From positions 15,572,585 through 15,636,584 of the forward strand of contig CM028378.1 of NCBI GenBank assembly GCA_013146195.2: a stretch of 64,000 nucleotides of DNA, written 5' to 3'. The notes under the pieces were generated by a model. It saw nothing but the letters and a program-made list of their open reading frames with translations, was not told the DNA's origin and searched no databases. The first letter of the stretch is position 1. Each line of letters begins with the position of its first letter. Made by a program: the position numbers and the translations under genes. Source of the stretch: Codonopsis lanceolata (lineage: Eukaryota > Streptophyta > Magnoliopsida > Asterales > Campanulaceae). Shown piece after piece: positions 1 through 11,410 of this stretch.

Positions 1-843
1 CTTTCTATTTCATTAGTTTCTTTTCTGTCTTTTCTTTAAATGTAATAATAATTATATTTTTCTTTTATTTTAATTAGTTTCTTTTATGCACATACATTAA
101 ATATAGAAACACTTATGTTTCTTATTAGTTAATAAGTTTCTTTTCATCTTTTACGTGTAATGTAAATAAAGTTTGTTATTAGTATAAATGTTTTATCTTT
201 AAAATAGCTTATAAAAATGTTGTAGTTATTTTTTAAGTTGTATTATTCAAGTTGTATTTTTACTTTCTTTTCTTTAATAAGTGTAAAGTTGTTTCTTTTT
301 ATTTCTTTCTGTCATATATAAATTTATTATTCTGAGTCAAAGTGTATAAAATAAAACAAGCATATTGATAAACTCTTTGTAAGACCGAAAGGACAAGTTA
401 GATGTCTACCTCCTTCCTAACTCAAAACTTAGCCCTCGAACTTATATAATCTTGTAATTTTTGTTTTTCTCTGTTTAACCATAAAATAAAGGTAGCGACT
501 TTGTTATACATATTTTATGTCCACAATTGAGGTCAAACATATTCTACGCGGTTTAAAGTTTCGAAATCATATCGTCTTTAAGTGGCACGAATCCGATTAA
601 AAATGGGACACTCACAATGGCCGAGGGTAAGTGTTGCCGAGGGCGGGGCCGAAGTAGCTAAGACATAGGGTAGCATGACGAAACATCCAAGTATAGTTAG
701 TGTACAAGTTCACCACGTCAAAGATTTACTTGCAAAATACTTAAATTTTATAGTAATATACTTTCGAATGCAATAGCCTTATAAAGAAAATAACAATGTC
801 ATACGTTTGGTTATCATTATGAGGTGATTTAAGACTAGGAGGT
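1..843. other. AT-rich intergenic, nothing identified
   Basis: AT-rich DNA with poly-T and TTTCTTTT runs and no ORF of note. The segment around 480-680 (a block of the form 'aaggtagcgactttgtt' followed by a GC-richer 'ggccgagg' part) vaguely resembles the end of a decayed LTR, but no paired copy or terminal motif was found, so no element is called. Confidence 0.5.
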
Positions 844-860
844 GGTTTTGAAATATAATA
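844..860. repeat. Left target-site duplication of the LINE
   Basis: GGTTTTGAAATATAATA here is repeated as GGTTTTGAAATGTAATA at 6577-6593, 16 of 17 bases identical. The pair brackets the LINE and lies directly next to its poly-T (poly-A on the element strand), as expected for target-primed reverse transcription. Confidence 0.85.
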
Positions 861-1007
861 TTTTTTTATTTTTTTTAGAGAAGCAGGGCGGCACCTGCGA
901 GATTTTATTAAAATAAAAAGAGAAATACAAACTTAAGGGGGACATCCAGCCTTACCCTTTGAACGGGGGGACAAAGGAGCCTTACCTCAAAAAAGAAATA
1001 CAAAGCT

Positions 1008-4000
1008 TTAAGAGATTCTAAAATAAGGAGTATTACAAGCATCAAGTAAAATAATCCCTCTTATAGAACGAGGAATAGCCAAAGAATCATGAAAAACGGA
1101 GTCTACATGAGAATCACAGGCAAGATTAGCAAGACTATCAGCAGCTTTGTTAGCTTCACGAAAGCAATGAGAGAAGGAAAAGCGCATCGCAGCTTGGAAC
1201 CTTAGAATATCTCTGACAAAATAAGAATGAACCCAAGGTAACTTGTGACCTTTGGAAAAACAGTTGAAGATCACTTTCGAATCTGTTTCGATGATAGCGT
1301 CATAAAAACCTTGATCATGAAGCCATTTCACACCATAGTAAAGAGCTTTAAGTTCAACTACCATGTTCGAGCATTCCCCATAAAAATGAGAATAAGCAAA
1401 AATGCAGCGACCCATAAAATCACGAATAATACCACCACCCCCACTTATACCCGGGTTACCCCGGCTAGCGCCATCAGAGTTGAGTTTAAAACGACCAGAA
1501 GGAGGGTTGATCCATGCCACTTGATGGATTAAAACATGTCTTCTGCGACCAAACAAGATTTTGGAATGATCCAATAGACCAAATATGTGGTAGTTGGCAT
1601 CCAAGAGAATAATCTGAAGATCAGAGGAAATATTTTTAATTACCACAGAATAATGAATTTTGTGATTATCAAACACCGCCGAATTACGAGATTTCCAAAT
1701 GTTCCAAAGAATGATAGAGGGAAGTAAAGAGAATGGTAAAGCCTTATTATGGAGCCACCACGAGAAGCACTTCTGACGGATGGAGCCTGAAGAAATGGGG
1801 ACGCCAAAAAGATTATGAAAGTGAAGCCAGATCGATGAAGCAAATCTGCTGAGCAGGAACACATGCATAAAAGTCTCACAGTAACCTTCATCGCAACAAT
1901 GACATCGCAAAGCAAGAGAAAAACCTTTTCTACAAATGGCTTCATCTAAAGGAAGCTTCTGAGCAAATAGCCGCCATAGAAAGACGCTAGTATGAGCTGG
2001 CAAATATTTATGCCAAATGAAAGATGAGGAAAGCAACTTTGGCTGCATATCTCTGAGTAAAGGAAAAACCGAGGAGAGAGAGAAGTTGCCCGAAGCAGAA
2101 GCAGACCAGAAGGGGCAGTCTTCGGAATTGTTAATAGATATTTTTTGGTTGTTAATTAGAGCCAAATCAGAAGGAGGCAGCGCCGAATTATCGCAGAGCA
2201 GCTCTCTAACAGTGTTACTAGAACAGCCCGGAGGCTTGACAAGCCGAGCATTGAAAATCCAGTTATCTAACCAAGCCGAACAATGACCCTTACCAATAAT
2301 CCAAAAAATATGAGGTTCTGCTATAATCCGAGCCTTTAACATTATGTTCCAAACATGAGATCCTTTTTTAGAGGCAGCTAATAAAGGATGTTGCTCCCGG
2401 CAATAACGAGCAGTAAGGAAAGAAGACCAAAGATTTTTGGTTGTGCGAAATCTCCACCAAAGCTTGACCCCAAAAGCCTTGGAAATGTTTGCCATATTAT
2501 GCACTCCTAGCCCTCCTTCTGCTTTGGGTTTGCAACAAGATTTCCAGGTGATCCAATGACTCTTATTCTTCCCATCAGCCTTGCCCCAAAAGAAATTGGA
2601 ACAAAGTTTGCCTATTAAATTTGTTACAGAAGCTGGGGGATCAAGCGAAGCAAGTTGATAGCAGGATATGGAATGAAGAACATGGAGAATGAGAGTAATT
2701 ATGCCTGTCGAATTAAGGAAGTTGCCTGCCCAAGAAGAGATACGAGACTACAATTTAGTTATGAGCCCATCGAAGTAAAACTGCTTCTTTCGACCAAAAT
2801 AAAGGGGGCATCCGAGATAAGTAATGGGGAGGGATCCAACTCTAAATCCCAACAACTGAGAGAGAGCTGAGGAGCGAGTCATGTCATCTGAAGGGGCCAT
2901 GAAAAAGAACTTTTTGAATCATTAACAAGTTGCCCAGAAACTTCCTCGTAGTGTTTAATAGCAGCCTTATGAAGCTTAATAGAATTCAAACAGCCGTTGC
3001 AAAAAATAATAATGTCATCGGCGAAGGCGAGATGAGATATGACTGGAGCACCACTAATAGATGAATATATAGAATAGGAAGTTTGGTTTTGCAAATGATT
3101 AAGCACCCTGCTAAAATAATCAGCTGAAATTATAAATAAGCTTGGAGATAATGGGTCGCCTTGCCTGAGGCCTCTATAGGAGGACAAGAAACCAGTCGGG
3201 CTGCCATTGATGAGCATTGTGAACCAATTATCAGAAATAAGCCGCCAAATAAGGTCTATAAAAATCTCATGGAAGCCAAACTGCCGCAACACAGAAATTA
3301 GAAACAACCAAGAAACTCTGTCAAATGCCTTAGGCATGTCAAGCTTTAAAACGACATTAGAACCTGAGACTTTGTTCCCCAAAAAATACATTAGCTCCTG
3401 AGCCAGTAAGATGTTGTCTTGAATAACTCGGCCCTTAGTGAAGGCACTCTGATTTTCTGAAATGATGTGAGGAAGGATGGAAGCCAGCCGAGAGGAAAGG
3501 ATTTTTGAAATGACCTTGTTACAGAAATTACAGAGGCTTATAGGCCGAAGGTCCTTAAAAGATATTGGATTGTCTATCTTAGGGATGGCAACAAGCAATG
3601 TGCTGGACCAAGACTTCGGGAGAGAAAAACCCGAAAAAATTCGAGAATAGCTTCACAAAGGTCCACTTGAATAATATCCCAACAATGGGAATAAAATTTA
3701 CCAGAAAACCCGTCTGGACCTGCTGCATTGTCACCACTAAATTGGAAGACTGCCTGCTTAATCTCCGAACAAGAAGGAGGGGAGATAAGTAAATCATACC
3801 ATTCATCTGTTATGAGACGAGGAATAATGCTATTATTTATAGCAGAATTGGCCACACCTTCAGATTGAAGTTGAGTAGAAAAATAATCAATAGCCCCTTG
3901 TTTAATACCCTGATCCGTGCTAAGAAGCTGCCTGCTCATGTCTTGAATAGAATGGAGGAAAAGACGGCGCTGTTGCTGTTTGACAGAAGCATGGAACAAT

Positions 4001-5082
4001 TTAGAATTTCCCTGGCCTTCTTTCAACCATTTAAGCTTAGACCTTTGCTTCCAGAAGTGTTCTTCATTACAGACGCAAGACCGAAGGATGGCTTGGGCTG
4101 CCATGAGGTCTTCTCGATTAGAAGGAGAGGCATTAAGCTCAAACAATAACTCTTTTTCAAGCACGTCTTCTTCCGCCTTGCGAAGGTTTTCAAAAATATT
4201 ACCAAAGGTATTCTTATTCCATAACTTAAGACAATCTTTGACATTTTTTAGCTTTCGAGAAAACCAGATCATGGGCCGACCTGCAACATTATTATTCCAA
4301 GCATTAGCAACCATGGCTTTAAAAGTAGCATGGCATGTCCAAGCATTAATAAAGCGAAAAGAAGAGGGACCCCGAGTAGCTTGACACGAAATAGAAGCAA
4401 GAAGAGGAGAATGATCTAAGCAGGTCCTGTTGAGATGTTGAATAGAGGTTGCCGGATAGATGTCCAACCAAGCTGCGTTACATAAGATCCTATCAATCCT
4501 TTCATGAATTGTAGCATTACCTTCTCTCTTATTCCACCAAGTGTAAGCGCTTCCTGAATAACCAAGATCTGATAAACCCGTGGCAGCCAAGCAAGCATGA
4601 AAATCAAGAGCACCAATACGGTCCCACCCGACTCCACCAGATTTTTCAGACGGGTGAAGAATTATATTGAAATCACCCCCCACAATCCACGAGGTAGTAG
4701 AAAAAGAGGAACTGATATGAATCAAGTCATCCCAAAGAGCTTTCCGATCATCAGTGGTGCATTTGGCGTAGACGCAAGTAAGAATAGCATGCTTAGGCCA
4801 AGAGAAATGATGGATCTGAATAGAAACTTACTGAGGAGATTCATTAATTAAATGACAAGTTAATGAAGATTTTATGAAAACCCAAATTGAACTAGACGAA
4901 TTGGATGCGGAGAACCTGAAATGAAGGCAGCGAGTAATGAGAGCAACCTTTTCCATTTGCAGCATGGGCTCGAACACAGCAACTATAGAAATATTGTGAA
5001 GTTTAACAAGCGATTTGAGGTGGCTGACCGAGGGATCATTGCCAATACCCCTAATGTTCCAAAAAAGAACTTTAATATCCAT
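1008..5082 (-). pseudogene. LINE ORF2: endonuclease, reverse transcriptase, RNase H (broken)
   Basis: The original protein read from about 5082 down to 1008, starting ten bases after ORF1 ends. Seen in order: an exonuclease/endonuclease/phosphatase fold beginning WNIRGIGN, with GGDFN and a C-terminal DHSPL (about 5082-4380); a reverse transcriptase with LRPISLCN, a GLRQGDPLSPSLF block and the catalytic FADD (about 3600-2880); a zf-RVT-like FLWRLF...RCHCC stretch; and an RNase H with NSDGASRGNPG, VELKAL, IETDSK and ANKAADSLAN, which supply the D-E-D-D residues (about 1550-1100). Lesions: TAA at 4828-4830, a frameshift near 3630, a frameshift with TGA near 2880, and TAG at 2748-2750. The parts between lesions are well preserved, so decay is recent to moderate. 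It would nick DNA and copy the element RNA at the target site. Confidence 0.92.
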
Positions 5083-5088
5083 AAAAAA

Positions 5089-6492
5089 TTATTGAGAGGC
5101 ACCCTTGGATGGCTTCGAAGCCTGCGAACGTGTGAACCTTGTAGAAGGGGGAATCGGGGGCTTTTGTGAAGGTTTAGACGAGACCTTAGATTGCTCAAGA
5201 TTAAGGGCATTAATAGAAGAAATTTCATCAGATTCCGTCTCCAAAACCTCCAGAGCCGCAAATCTGTTGGGGGAAAGGTGGATGGCAGGAGGGTCTTCAT
5301 CAATAGCTTGATCAAGATGAGAACCAGTTTGGGCAATAGGGTGTTCCGCATCAGTAGAGGGAATGTCCTTATCATTAGCATTAGGAGACGAGGCTTTGGC
5401 TGGAGAGAAGGGATCGGGGTTTATAGTAGTGCCAGCATTTAAATCATCTGCAGTAGAAGGGTTTTGAGAATGAGGCATAGAAGTATTATGAGGAGCGTCA
5501 GCCATTGTAGGGTTTAAGACTTGAGGGGAAGAAGTCTCTATGTGGGCGTTGGCATTAGGGTTTGGAAGATCATGTTGAGGAGTGGAAGTCTCTACATGGA
5601 CTGTTTGAGCCTAAGTCTCCTGAGCAGCTTGCATGTTATTATCACATGCGGGTTTCTTTGGAGTCCATCGTTGGCGAGGGGGAGGAGGAGGTTGGGGAAT
5701 TGCTTGAGGATTTGGTTGAATAGGCTCTGAGCGAGGGAGATCAGGGTGTTTGAGTCGGTAAGTGAGATCACTGTGGCCTTGTCAAAAACAATGAGAAGGC
5801 TTATTCTCAACTTCAATAGGCTGCCAAAAACTTGGGAAAGTGTTGCCGCAATCAATCCAAACACGAGATGGGCAAGGCTTAAGCCGATCGATTTCAATGC
5901 ATACACGGGCGACACTAGGTCGGGATAGGTTAATGGTAGGCTGATCGAGCATGAGGGGCTTACTGATTAAGGAGGCTAGAGAGAATAAGGCAAATTTATT
6001 AAACAGATGGATAGGGAGTCCAGGCAGAGAGAGCCAGACCGGGACAATAGAACTCTCCACATCGGGTCTGAAATTGGGAGACCACTTGAAGAAACGCATT
6101 GGATATTTGCCAAGGTACCAATGATCCTTTATCCAAAGTCGTTGATAATCTTCATTACTTCCAGTCTGAATAAGAATGTGTTTGGAATCCATATGGCCGA
6201 TTGTAAAGGCTGTTTTGAGGCCAATAGTGTTAAAATATTTGCGAGTAGCTTCCATTGATGGCCGTCCATGTGAGAACTTTCCAACCAAGGCATATCGGAA
6301 CGGGGCAGCAAGGGTCTCAATGATGTCGGGTGAGAGCTTAAGAGAGGGTTCTCCTTTGTAAGTTGATGGAGGGATGGAAAAAGGAAGGGAGGAGGTGGAA
6401 GGAGGAGAGCAAAGCGCGGCTGCAAAGGTTTTAGTGGTGGAAGGAGGGGAAGGATCAGGCGGCGCCAGTGGAACCTCAACCATAGCCGCCAA
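5089..6492 (-). pseudogene. LINE ORF1: DUF4283 RNA-binding protein (broken)
   Basis: One frame of 468 codons from the start codon at 6492 to the stop at 5089, interrupted by TGA at 5782-5784 and TAG at 5611-5613. The first 236 residues contain a proline/serine-rich leader and a DUF4283-like domain (ALVGKFSHGRPS..., LIQTGSNEDYQRLW..., VPVWLSLPGLP), the usual N-terminal part of plant LINE ORF1 proteins. The first stop falls in the spot where a CCHC knuckle is expected (SHCF-stop-QGHS), so the nucleic-acid-binding knuckle is lost. The remaining C-terminal part (5505-5089) is low-complexity Pro/Ser/Asp-rich. Its presumed role is coating the LINE RNA. The domain call rests on motif likeness only. 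Confidence 0.85.
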
Positions 6493-6709
6493 AGGGCTGA
6501 AACCCTAAAAAGGGAAAAACCGAGAACTTGAAAAATCGCACCTTTACACAGGGGCTGATCAATGATTCAGTGGGTCGGTTTTGAAATGTAATAATTTTAT
6601 GTTTTGGTTGAAAAATATTTTAAACATATATTACTAAAAATAGTCATATTATGATTTTTCAAAAGTCAATTACTCAACTTGACTTTATCCAATGTTTTGT
6701 TTTATTATA

Positions 6710-6967
6710 CTCCCCACGTCCGTAAATAATCGTTCTATTTGATCTGGGGTACAGTTAAAAAAAAACAATTGACTTGATTATTTATATTGGTTTAATGTGT
6801 AATTTCTTTTAAAAGTCTATGTGTATGTGACTCATAATTAAAGTAGAGTGAAAAAGTAAGGCTAAAGTGGTAAAAGTGATATTCTAAAAATCAAACTTTC
6901 AAACTGGACAATTATTTTGGGACGAACGAAAAAAGAAAGAATGACGATAATTTAAGGACGGAGGGAG
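6710..6967. mobile_element. Stowaway-like MITE
   Basis: A 258-bp AT-rich element flanked by TA on both sides (6708-6709 and 6968-6969). The left end reads CTCCCCACGTCCGTAAAT and the inverse of the right end reads CTCCCTCCGTCCTTAAAT, about 19 of 23 bases alike. CTCCCTCCGTCC termini with TA duplications are the hallmark of Stowaway MITEs mobilised by Tc1/mariner transposases. It has no coding capacity. Confidence 0.9.
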
Positions 6968-6969
6968 TA

Positions 6970-7361
6970 TTTAGTTTAGAATTAATATATATTTTGGTCC
7001 CTATACATTTCCCAAAAGATTAGTTTGGTCCTTGGGTCTTAAAACATATTCATGTGGTTCTTTAATTCTTTTTTTTGGATCCATTTCTTCATTACACCGT
7101 AACCTTTAAACTTTCCATCCAATATTATTTTAAATACCAAAAATACCCTTACTACATTACCCTTACTAACTTAAAAAGGGTGTTTTTAAAAGTTCAAAAT
7201 ACAAGGGGTCCTTAATTTTATTAAGTCAAATATAGAGACCACAATTACTCGATCCAATCCTATTTCAGTTTACTTCTCCCTCTCTTTCTTTTTTGTTTCT
7301 GGGTTCTTTTTCTTTACATGCAAAGTGAAGAATCACGTCGTCGTTTTTCTTTAATAATTAT
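6970..7361. other. Intergenic, nothing identified
   Basis: AT-rich DNA between the Stowaway MITE and the start of a decayed Ty3 element. No ORF or repeat structure was recognised. Confidence 0.5.
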
Positions 7362-8186
7362 TGAAGGGACCCGACCTGGGTCCCCCAACGTGGGACGACC
7401 ACGTGGAGTCCAGTCAGATTCGAGTAGGTCTCACCAACAGCCGAAGACCAATAAGTAGCCAGTCATCATCGGCGACCAACAACCAACCGATCATTAACGG
7501 CGACCATACACAACAACCGACCACACGGGCGAGGACCCCTATGCTCGGCTGACAACTCTCCTGGGACAAGACAGGTTTAGCCCATAGCCTGTACATAGTA
7601 TCCAGATGCCTTCCCCACAAGAGCCGGGCAAGCCATGCAAGCCGCTACATCTTATCGGCTCATTGAACTGCCTACAATTGGCATATCACACGCAACCTAT
7701 TGACCACTCAGGAACCGCCACCAAACCGACCAGGGAACCAGTCCCACCATCAGGGACCCTCATATCAATCATGATCCCAAATCTATGCTACTATAAAAGG
7801 AAACATTTCCTTTGAAGAAAGGTAAGATTTACTTGACATTCTAGAACTACCACATAGCTGAGGGCATATGAGTTACACCAGGAGATTCCTATCAAACACA
7901 CTCACCGGAAGCTTAAGGGAACGCCTAGCTCCGGCACATATATAATACCCTATTTACTGACACTCACACAGGAGGGCTGTAGCTGGGAATTCCCCAGCAC
8001 CCTAACGGTAGACTTCATTTCAGGTATTCATCAACCAAGAGCAAGTACAAAGCCCAGATATCCTAACAAACTTGGTACCTCCGGTACCCACATACACTGA
8101 CGTGACCATCAAGAACCGGACACGTCAGCTCCGGTCCCTTACGTGGACTACCAGCTTAGTCACCCCCTCATTGTGGCATGATCAAG
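7362..8186 (+). repeat. Probable 5' LTR of the Tat-type element
   Basis: The segment is bounded on the right by a good primer-binding site. It contains a TATA box (CTATAAAAGG, 7791-7800) and has a higher GC content than the DNA to its left. The left edge (TGAAGGGACCC at 7362) is the first TG at the composition change. Without the 3' LTR both boundaries are estimates. Confidence 0.5.
7791..7800 (+). promoter_or_regulatory. TATA box in LTR
   Basis: CTATAAAAGG lies about 390 bp upstream of the primer-binding site, a sensible position for the U3/R promoter of a plant LTR. Activity is inferred only. Confidence 0.5.
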
Positions 8187-8203
8187 TGGTTCCGTTGCCG
8201 GGA
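8187..8203 (+). other. Primer-binding site, tRNA-Asp-like
   Basis: TGGTTCCGTTGCCGGGAA matches the tRNA-Asp-type primer site used by some plant Ty3 elements at 15 of 18 positions (family consensus from memory). It lies between the LTR-like region and gag, where reverse transcription would begin. Confidence 0.6.
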
Positions 8204-8913
8204 ATACGATTGATCAATGGACCAACAAACTCCTACCAAGCAAAATCAGTCAGGAGTAACCATCCCACCACCCTCGCCAGCAAGTAAAATGATGGGCATG
8301 GACATTGACCCGATCACCTCAAAGGCGATAGGAGGCCAGCCGAGCGTCGTCTATAATGTTGACGAGGAGGCCCAAGTGGATCAACCTCGAACGGAGGGAG
8401 ATAAAGCCACTGAACAAGATAAGCTTCTTGCGAGAGGTAAAGTTCAGGAGCATGAAATCTTACTTTGCAGGAATTCAAGAGGCTGAGCTCAAAATGTTCG
8501 AGCTTCAGAAAAAGATAAAGGCTACAACTAGGCCCCAAGAGGAGCAAGCCCCGACCATCTCAACTGCCACCTCAAAGGGAAAAGGTAAAGGGAAGGCCAT
8601 ATCCCGGCCTAGTTCAAAATCCCGATTGGGAAAAAGAGCGAGCGAGCAAGCGCCCAAACCTAGCGTTCAAAGCCGACTAACTTTTCCCAATGAATCTAAA
8701 CGCTCCTGACGAGCGCGAGAGAGAAGCGAGGAAGGGGAATCTAGGCCGGGGCAGGCGATTAAAACTAGAACATGTGGGCATTGCACCCATTCTCAGCGAT
8801 CAGTGCGTACCAAGAGTGGTCAGAACTCGACCACCGAGGTACAAAGATCGACCAGCAAGCCTTCCTTGGCCGTCGAGCAAGAGGTAAATTTTTTACGGGG
8901 TTGATTAGAAGCC

Positions 8914-9870
8914 ATGGAGAAGAGAAAACCAATGCTATTACCTCCGGCCAAGAATGGTCCGTTTCAGGAAAGAATGAGAAAAGCTCCCTCAGGACAAAAG
9001 GTCCCTATTTTTGAGCCATACCGGGGCCTCACCAATGCCATAGATCACATGGCCGGTTTTGAGGTGAAGATGAAGCGGTTGCCCGAGGGGCGAAGATGCT
9101 TGGGGCAAATTTTTCGAGGAACATTAAAGGGAAAGGCTACGAAATGGTATATAGGCCTACCACTTGGATTCGATAGAAAGTTGGGGCGAATTCGAGGCGG
9201 ATGTTTGTTAACGATTCGCCTCGGCGAGGACTCAATCGAAGAAACAAACAGATCTATATGGGATCCAACGGCGAATAAACGAGTCCAACAAAACTTATAT
9301 GGACAGATTCATGGCTATGGTGGACCAAATACCATATATCTCGGAAGAATCCATTAAAATGTGATTCATCTCTGGCCTACAGCAAGGACTGATGAGGCAA
9401 GAAATGATGTTGCACGATCAGACTTCGGTTGGAGAGATGTATGCCCACGTAATTCGGGTAATCAATACTAAGGAAGCGAAGAAGGAGGGAAATGAGAAGA
9501 AAGAGGGAAAGAAAAGAGCACGATGGAGGCACGAGCGCAGGACCACTCGAACAAAGGGGAGCGAGGGTGCCGCAAGGAAAGAAGATGTCGAGGAAAGAAT
9601 ATGTGGGACCACGTTGGTGGACCCCACTCACAACTAGCCGTTGAGCATATAATCAATGTCTGCTTGATGAGGATAAGATTGATAGACCCTACCCATTGAA
9701 AGAAACTTCGATATCCCGCAACCCCAATAAGCGATGTGCCTACCATAAAGACATCGGGAATACGGCCAGGAGGAGTGTATCAACTTGAAAAGGGCCATCA
9801 AAAGCTGATCGACAAGGGCGAGCTCGGGAGGTTTGAAGCGAAGGAGAAGTGACCAGCGAGAAAGGCCGAG
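8914..9870 (+). pseudogene. Ty3/gypsy gag (broken)
   Basis: The first 90 residues carry a retrotransposon gag domain: PYRGLTNAIDHMAGFEVKM, then IFRGTLKGKATKWYIGLP, the conserved TLKGxAxxWYxxLP block of capsid proteins. The frame is then lost but the sense continues in other frames (YMDRFMAMVDQIPYISEESIK, then a lysine-rich stretch around 9470-9540). Near 9710-9810 a remnant NPNKRCAYHKDIGN...LKRAIK matches the knuckle-like CxYHKDxGHxTxEC region of Tat gag proteins with later residues altered. At least two frameshifts and a stop near 9358 prevent expression. Its role would have been particle assembly and RNA packaging. Confidence 0.75.
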
Positions 9871-10299
9871 AGCTAGAGAAACACTAGAATCCTCGGCCGG
9901 ATAATGGAGGCCCGAGGGCGTGATCAACACTATTAGGGAAGCATCACCCGATGGGACTCAATTGAATCACATGATTTACAACCTCAAACATGTGGTTCAT
10001 ATGATGCCACGATCAGATGAAGCAGGAGGAATCACTTTTTGACCGGGCGAGCTAGCCGCTAGTGAGACTGCTCGCCAACAACCCTTGACTCTAGGTAAGG
10101 ATTCACAATAGCGAGGTAAAGCGAGTGCTCATAGATCTGAGGCGGAAGGGATATCCTATACTATTCATGCTTCAAGGAAATGGGGTTGAGGCGCCCACCT
10201 CGAGGCAAAGCGTGCTCTGATTAGAGGGTTTTAACGGGCATAAAGTCGCGGTAAAAGGGAATCATCACGCTCTCGGTGATCCTCGGCGAGAGACCAATA

Positions 10300-11310
10300 C
10301 TCCTCGAGCGGAGGAGGTTGACTTCCTAGTGCTCGACCTACCATCCCCATACAACACAATCTTGGGCTCACCCTCGCAAACAAAATTCCAAATGGTCGCA
10401 TCCATGGCTCACCAAAGAGTCAAATACCCTACGGAAAAAGGATTGGAATGATTTTGAATGATGCATCAAGTACCTTGGAATATATTTATAAGGAAATAAT
10501 CCACAAAGAAAAGGTGGTAATTTCTATGCACGAAGGAGAGGTGGTCGAAATTAGTAGATCGACCAAAAGAAGGCGAAGGGAAATAATACCAATATTTCTG
10601 AACCAACTCAAGCCTAGCGGTTAAAGCGGTAGAACGCCCGGCTTCGCACAAAACCGAGCAAAGCTGGGAGCGCCAGACTCGTCATTTGAATGGAGAAAGC
10701 GGTGAGGGCATCCACTCACTCAAACAGGGAAAATTAAAGATCTTCTAGTCGGTACATTGGCTGCTGGGCATACAAAAGACCATTGTCACCAAAGTAATCA
10801 CTATCGAAAGCTCGGATATTGATCATCAACCGACCATCGAGCCTAACGGCGACTTAGATGAAATTGTGATCAACCTTGATTTCCCGAGCGAGAAGGTCAG
10901 TAGGAAGGAAATCCCCAAGAGGAGCGGCGGCGATCATCAACCTACTAAAAAAGCTTGGATGTGTTCGCTGGAGGATAGAGGATATGGAGGAATTAGCGAA
11001 GACGTCGCTATGCGATTAAGCATTGACCAGACTTCATCCCCATACAACAAAACACGCATTTTCTCCTCGGAAAAAGCAGACGGCTATTAAGGAAGAAGTG
11101 TCGAAATTGTTGAAAGCTAAGATTATTAAAGAAGTCTTATATGCAACCTGGATTGCAAATGTAGTCATGGTGAAGAAATGGCGGGAAATGGCGGTGTGTA
11201 GACTTCTTGATCTAAATAAAGCTTGCCCAAAGATTGGTATCCATTACCGAGAATCAACCAACTTGTGGACTCCATATCGGGCACAAATTCTCGATTTGTA
11301 GATGCATATT
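10300..11310 (+). pseudogene. Ty3/gypsy pol remnant: protease tail and RT start
   Basis: At about 10320-10450 a frame reads FLVLDLPSPYNTILGSP followed by VASMAHQRVKYPTEKG, the substrate-pocket end of a Tat/Ogre-type retropepsin. Between 10866 and 11310 the frames HALSIDQTSSPYN, AIKEEVSKLLKAKIIKEV, LLDLNKACPK and YPLPRINQLVDSISG spell the entrance of a Ty3 reverse transcriptase up to just before the FMDAYSGY block, where the N-run starts. Each piece is in a different frame. No integrase is visible. Confidence 0.75.
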
Positions 11311-11410
11311 NNNNNNNNNNNNNNNNNNNNNNNNNNNNNNNNNNNNNNNNNNNNNNNNNNNNNNNNNNNNNNNNNNNNNNNNNNNNNNNNNNNNNNNNNN
11401 NNNNNNNNNN
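11311..11410. other. Assembly gap, 100 N
   Basis: A run of exactly 100 N, the usual placeholder for a gap of unknown length. It interrupts a reverse-transcriptase sequence that does not resume afterwards. Confidence 0.99.

Larger units (their letters stand above)
861..6576 (-). mobile_element. Near full-length plant L1 LINE, disabled
   Basis: A non-LTR retrotransposon on the minus strand. The 3' end is the T-rich run at 861-876 (poly-A tail on the element strand), and a 17-bp near-perfect target duplication flanks the element. In element order it has a short 5' leader (about 6576-6493), ORF1 with a DUF4283-type domain, ORF2 with an apurinic endonuclease, reverse transcriptase, zf-RVT region and RNase H, and a short 3' UTR. 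The C-terminal RNase H is typical of plant L1 elements. The length of about 5.7 kb suggests little or no 5' truncation. Both ORFs carry stops and frameshifts, so it cannot move by itself, but the one mismatch in the target duplication suggests a moderate age. Confidence 0.92.
7362..11310 (+). mobile_element. Decayed Tat-type Ty3/gypsy retrotransposon, 5' part
   Basis: A plus-strand LTR retrotransposon cut by the first assembly gap. It is recognised from an LTR-like region with a TATA box (7792), a primer-binding site (8187), gag (8914 onward), a protease-region remnant (around 10330) and the N-terminal reverse transcriptase (11000-11310). Its wording (SPEK-type RT entrance, YHKD gag knuckle) fits the Tat lineage. 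Reading frames change many times through single-base indels, so the copy is old or poorly sequenced. The sequence after the gap does not continue RT, so either the gap is large or the element is broken there. No 3' LTR was found. Confidence 0.8.

Noticed and set aside
10600..10665. tRNA-like wording (GCGGTTAAAGCGGTAGAACGCCCGGCTTCGC)-type segment
   Set aside because: The D-arm-like and anticodon-arm-like words occur, but no acceptor stem or T-arm pairs could be made, and it lies inside a decayed pol region. The wording is quoted as a pattern only.
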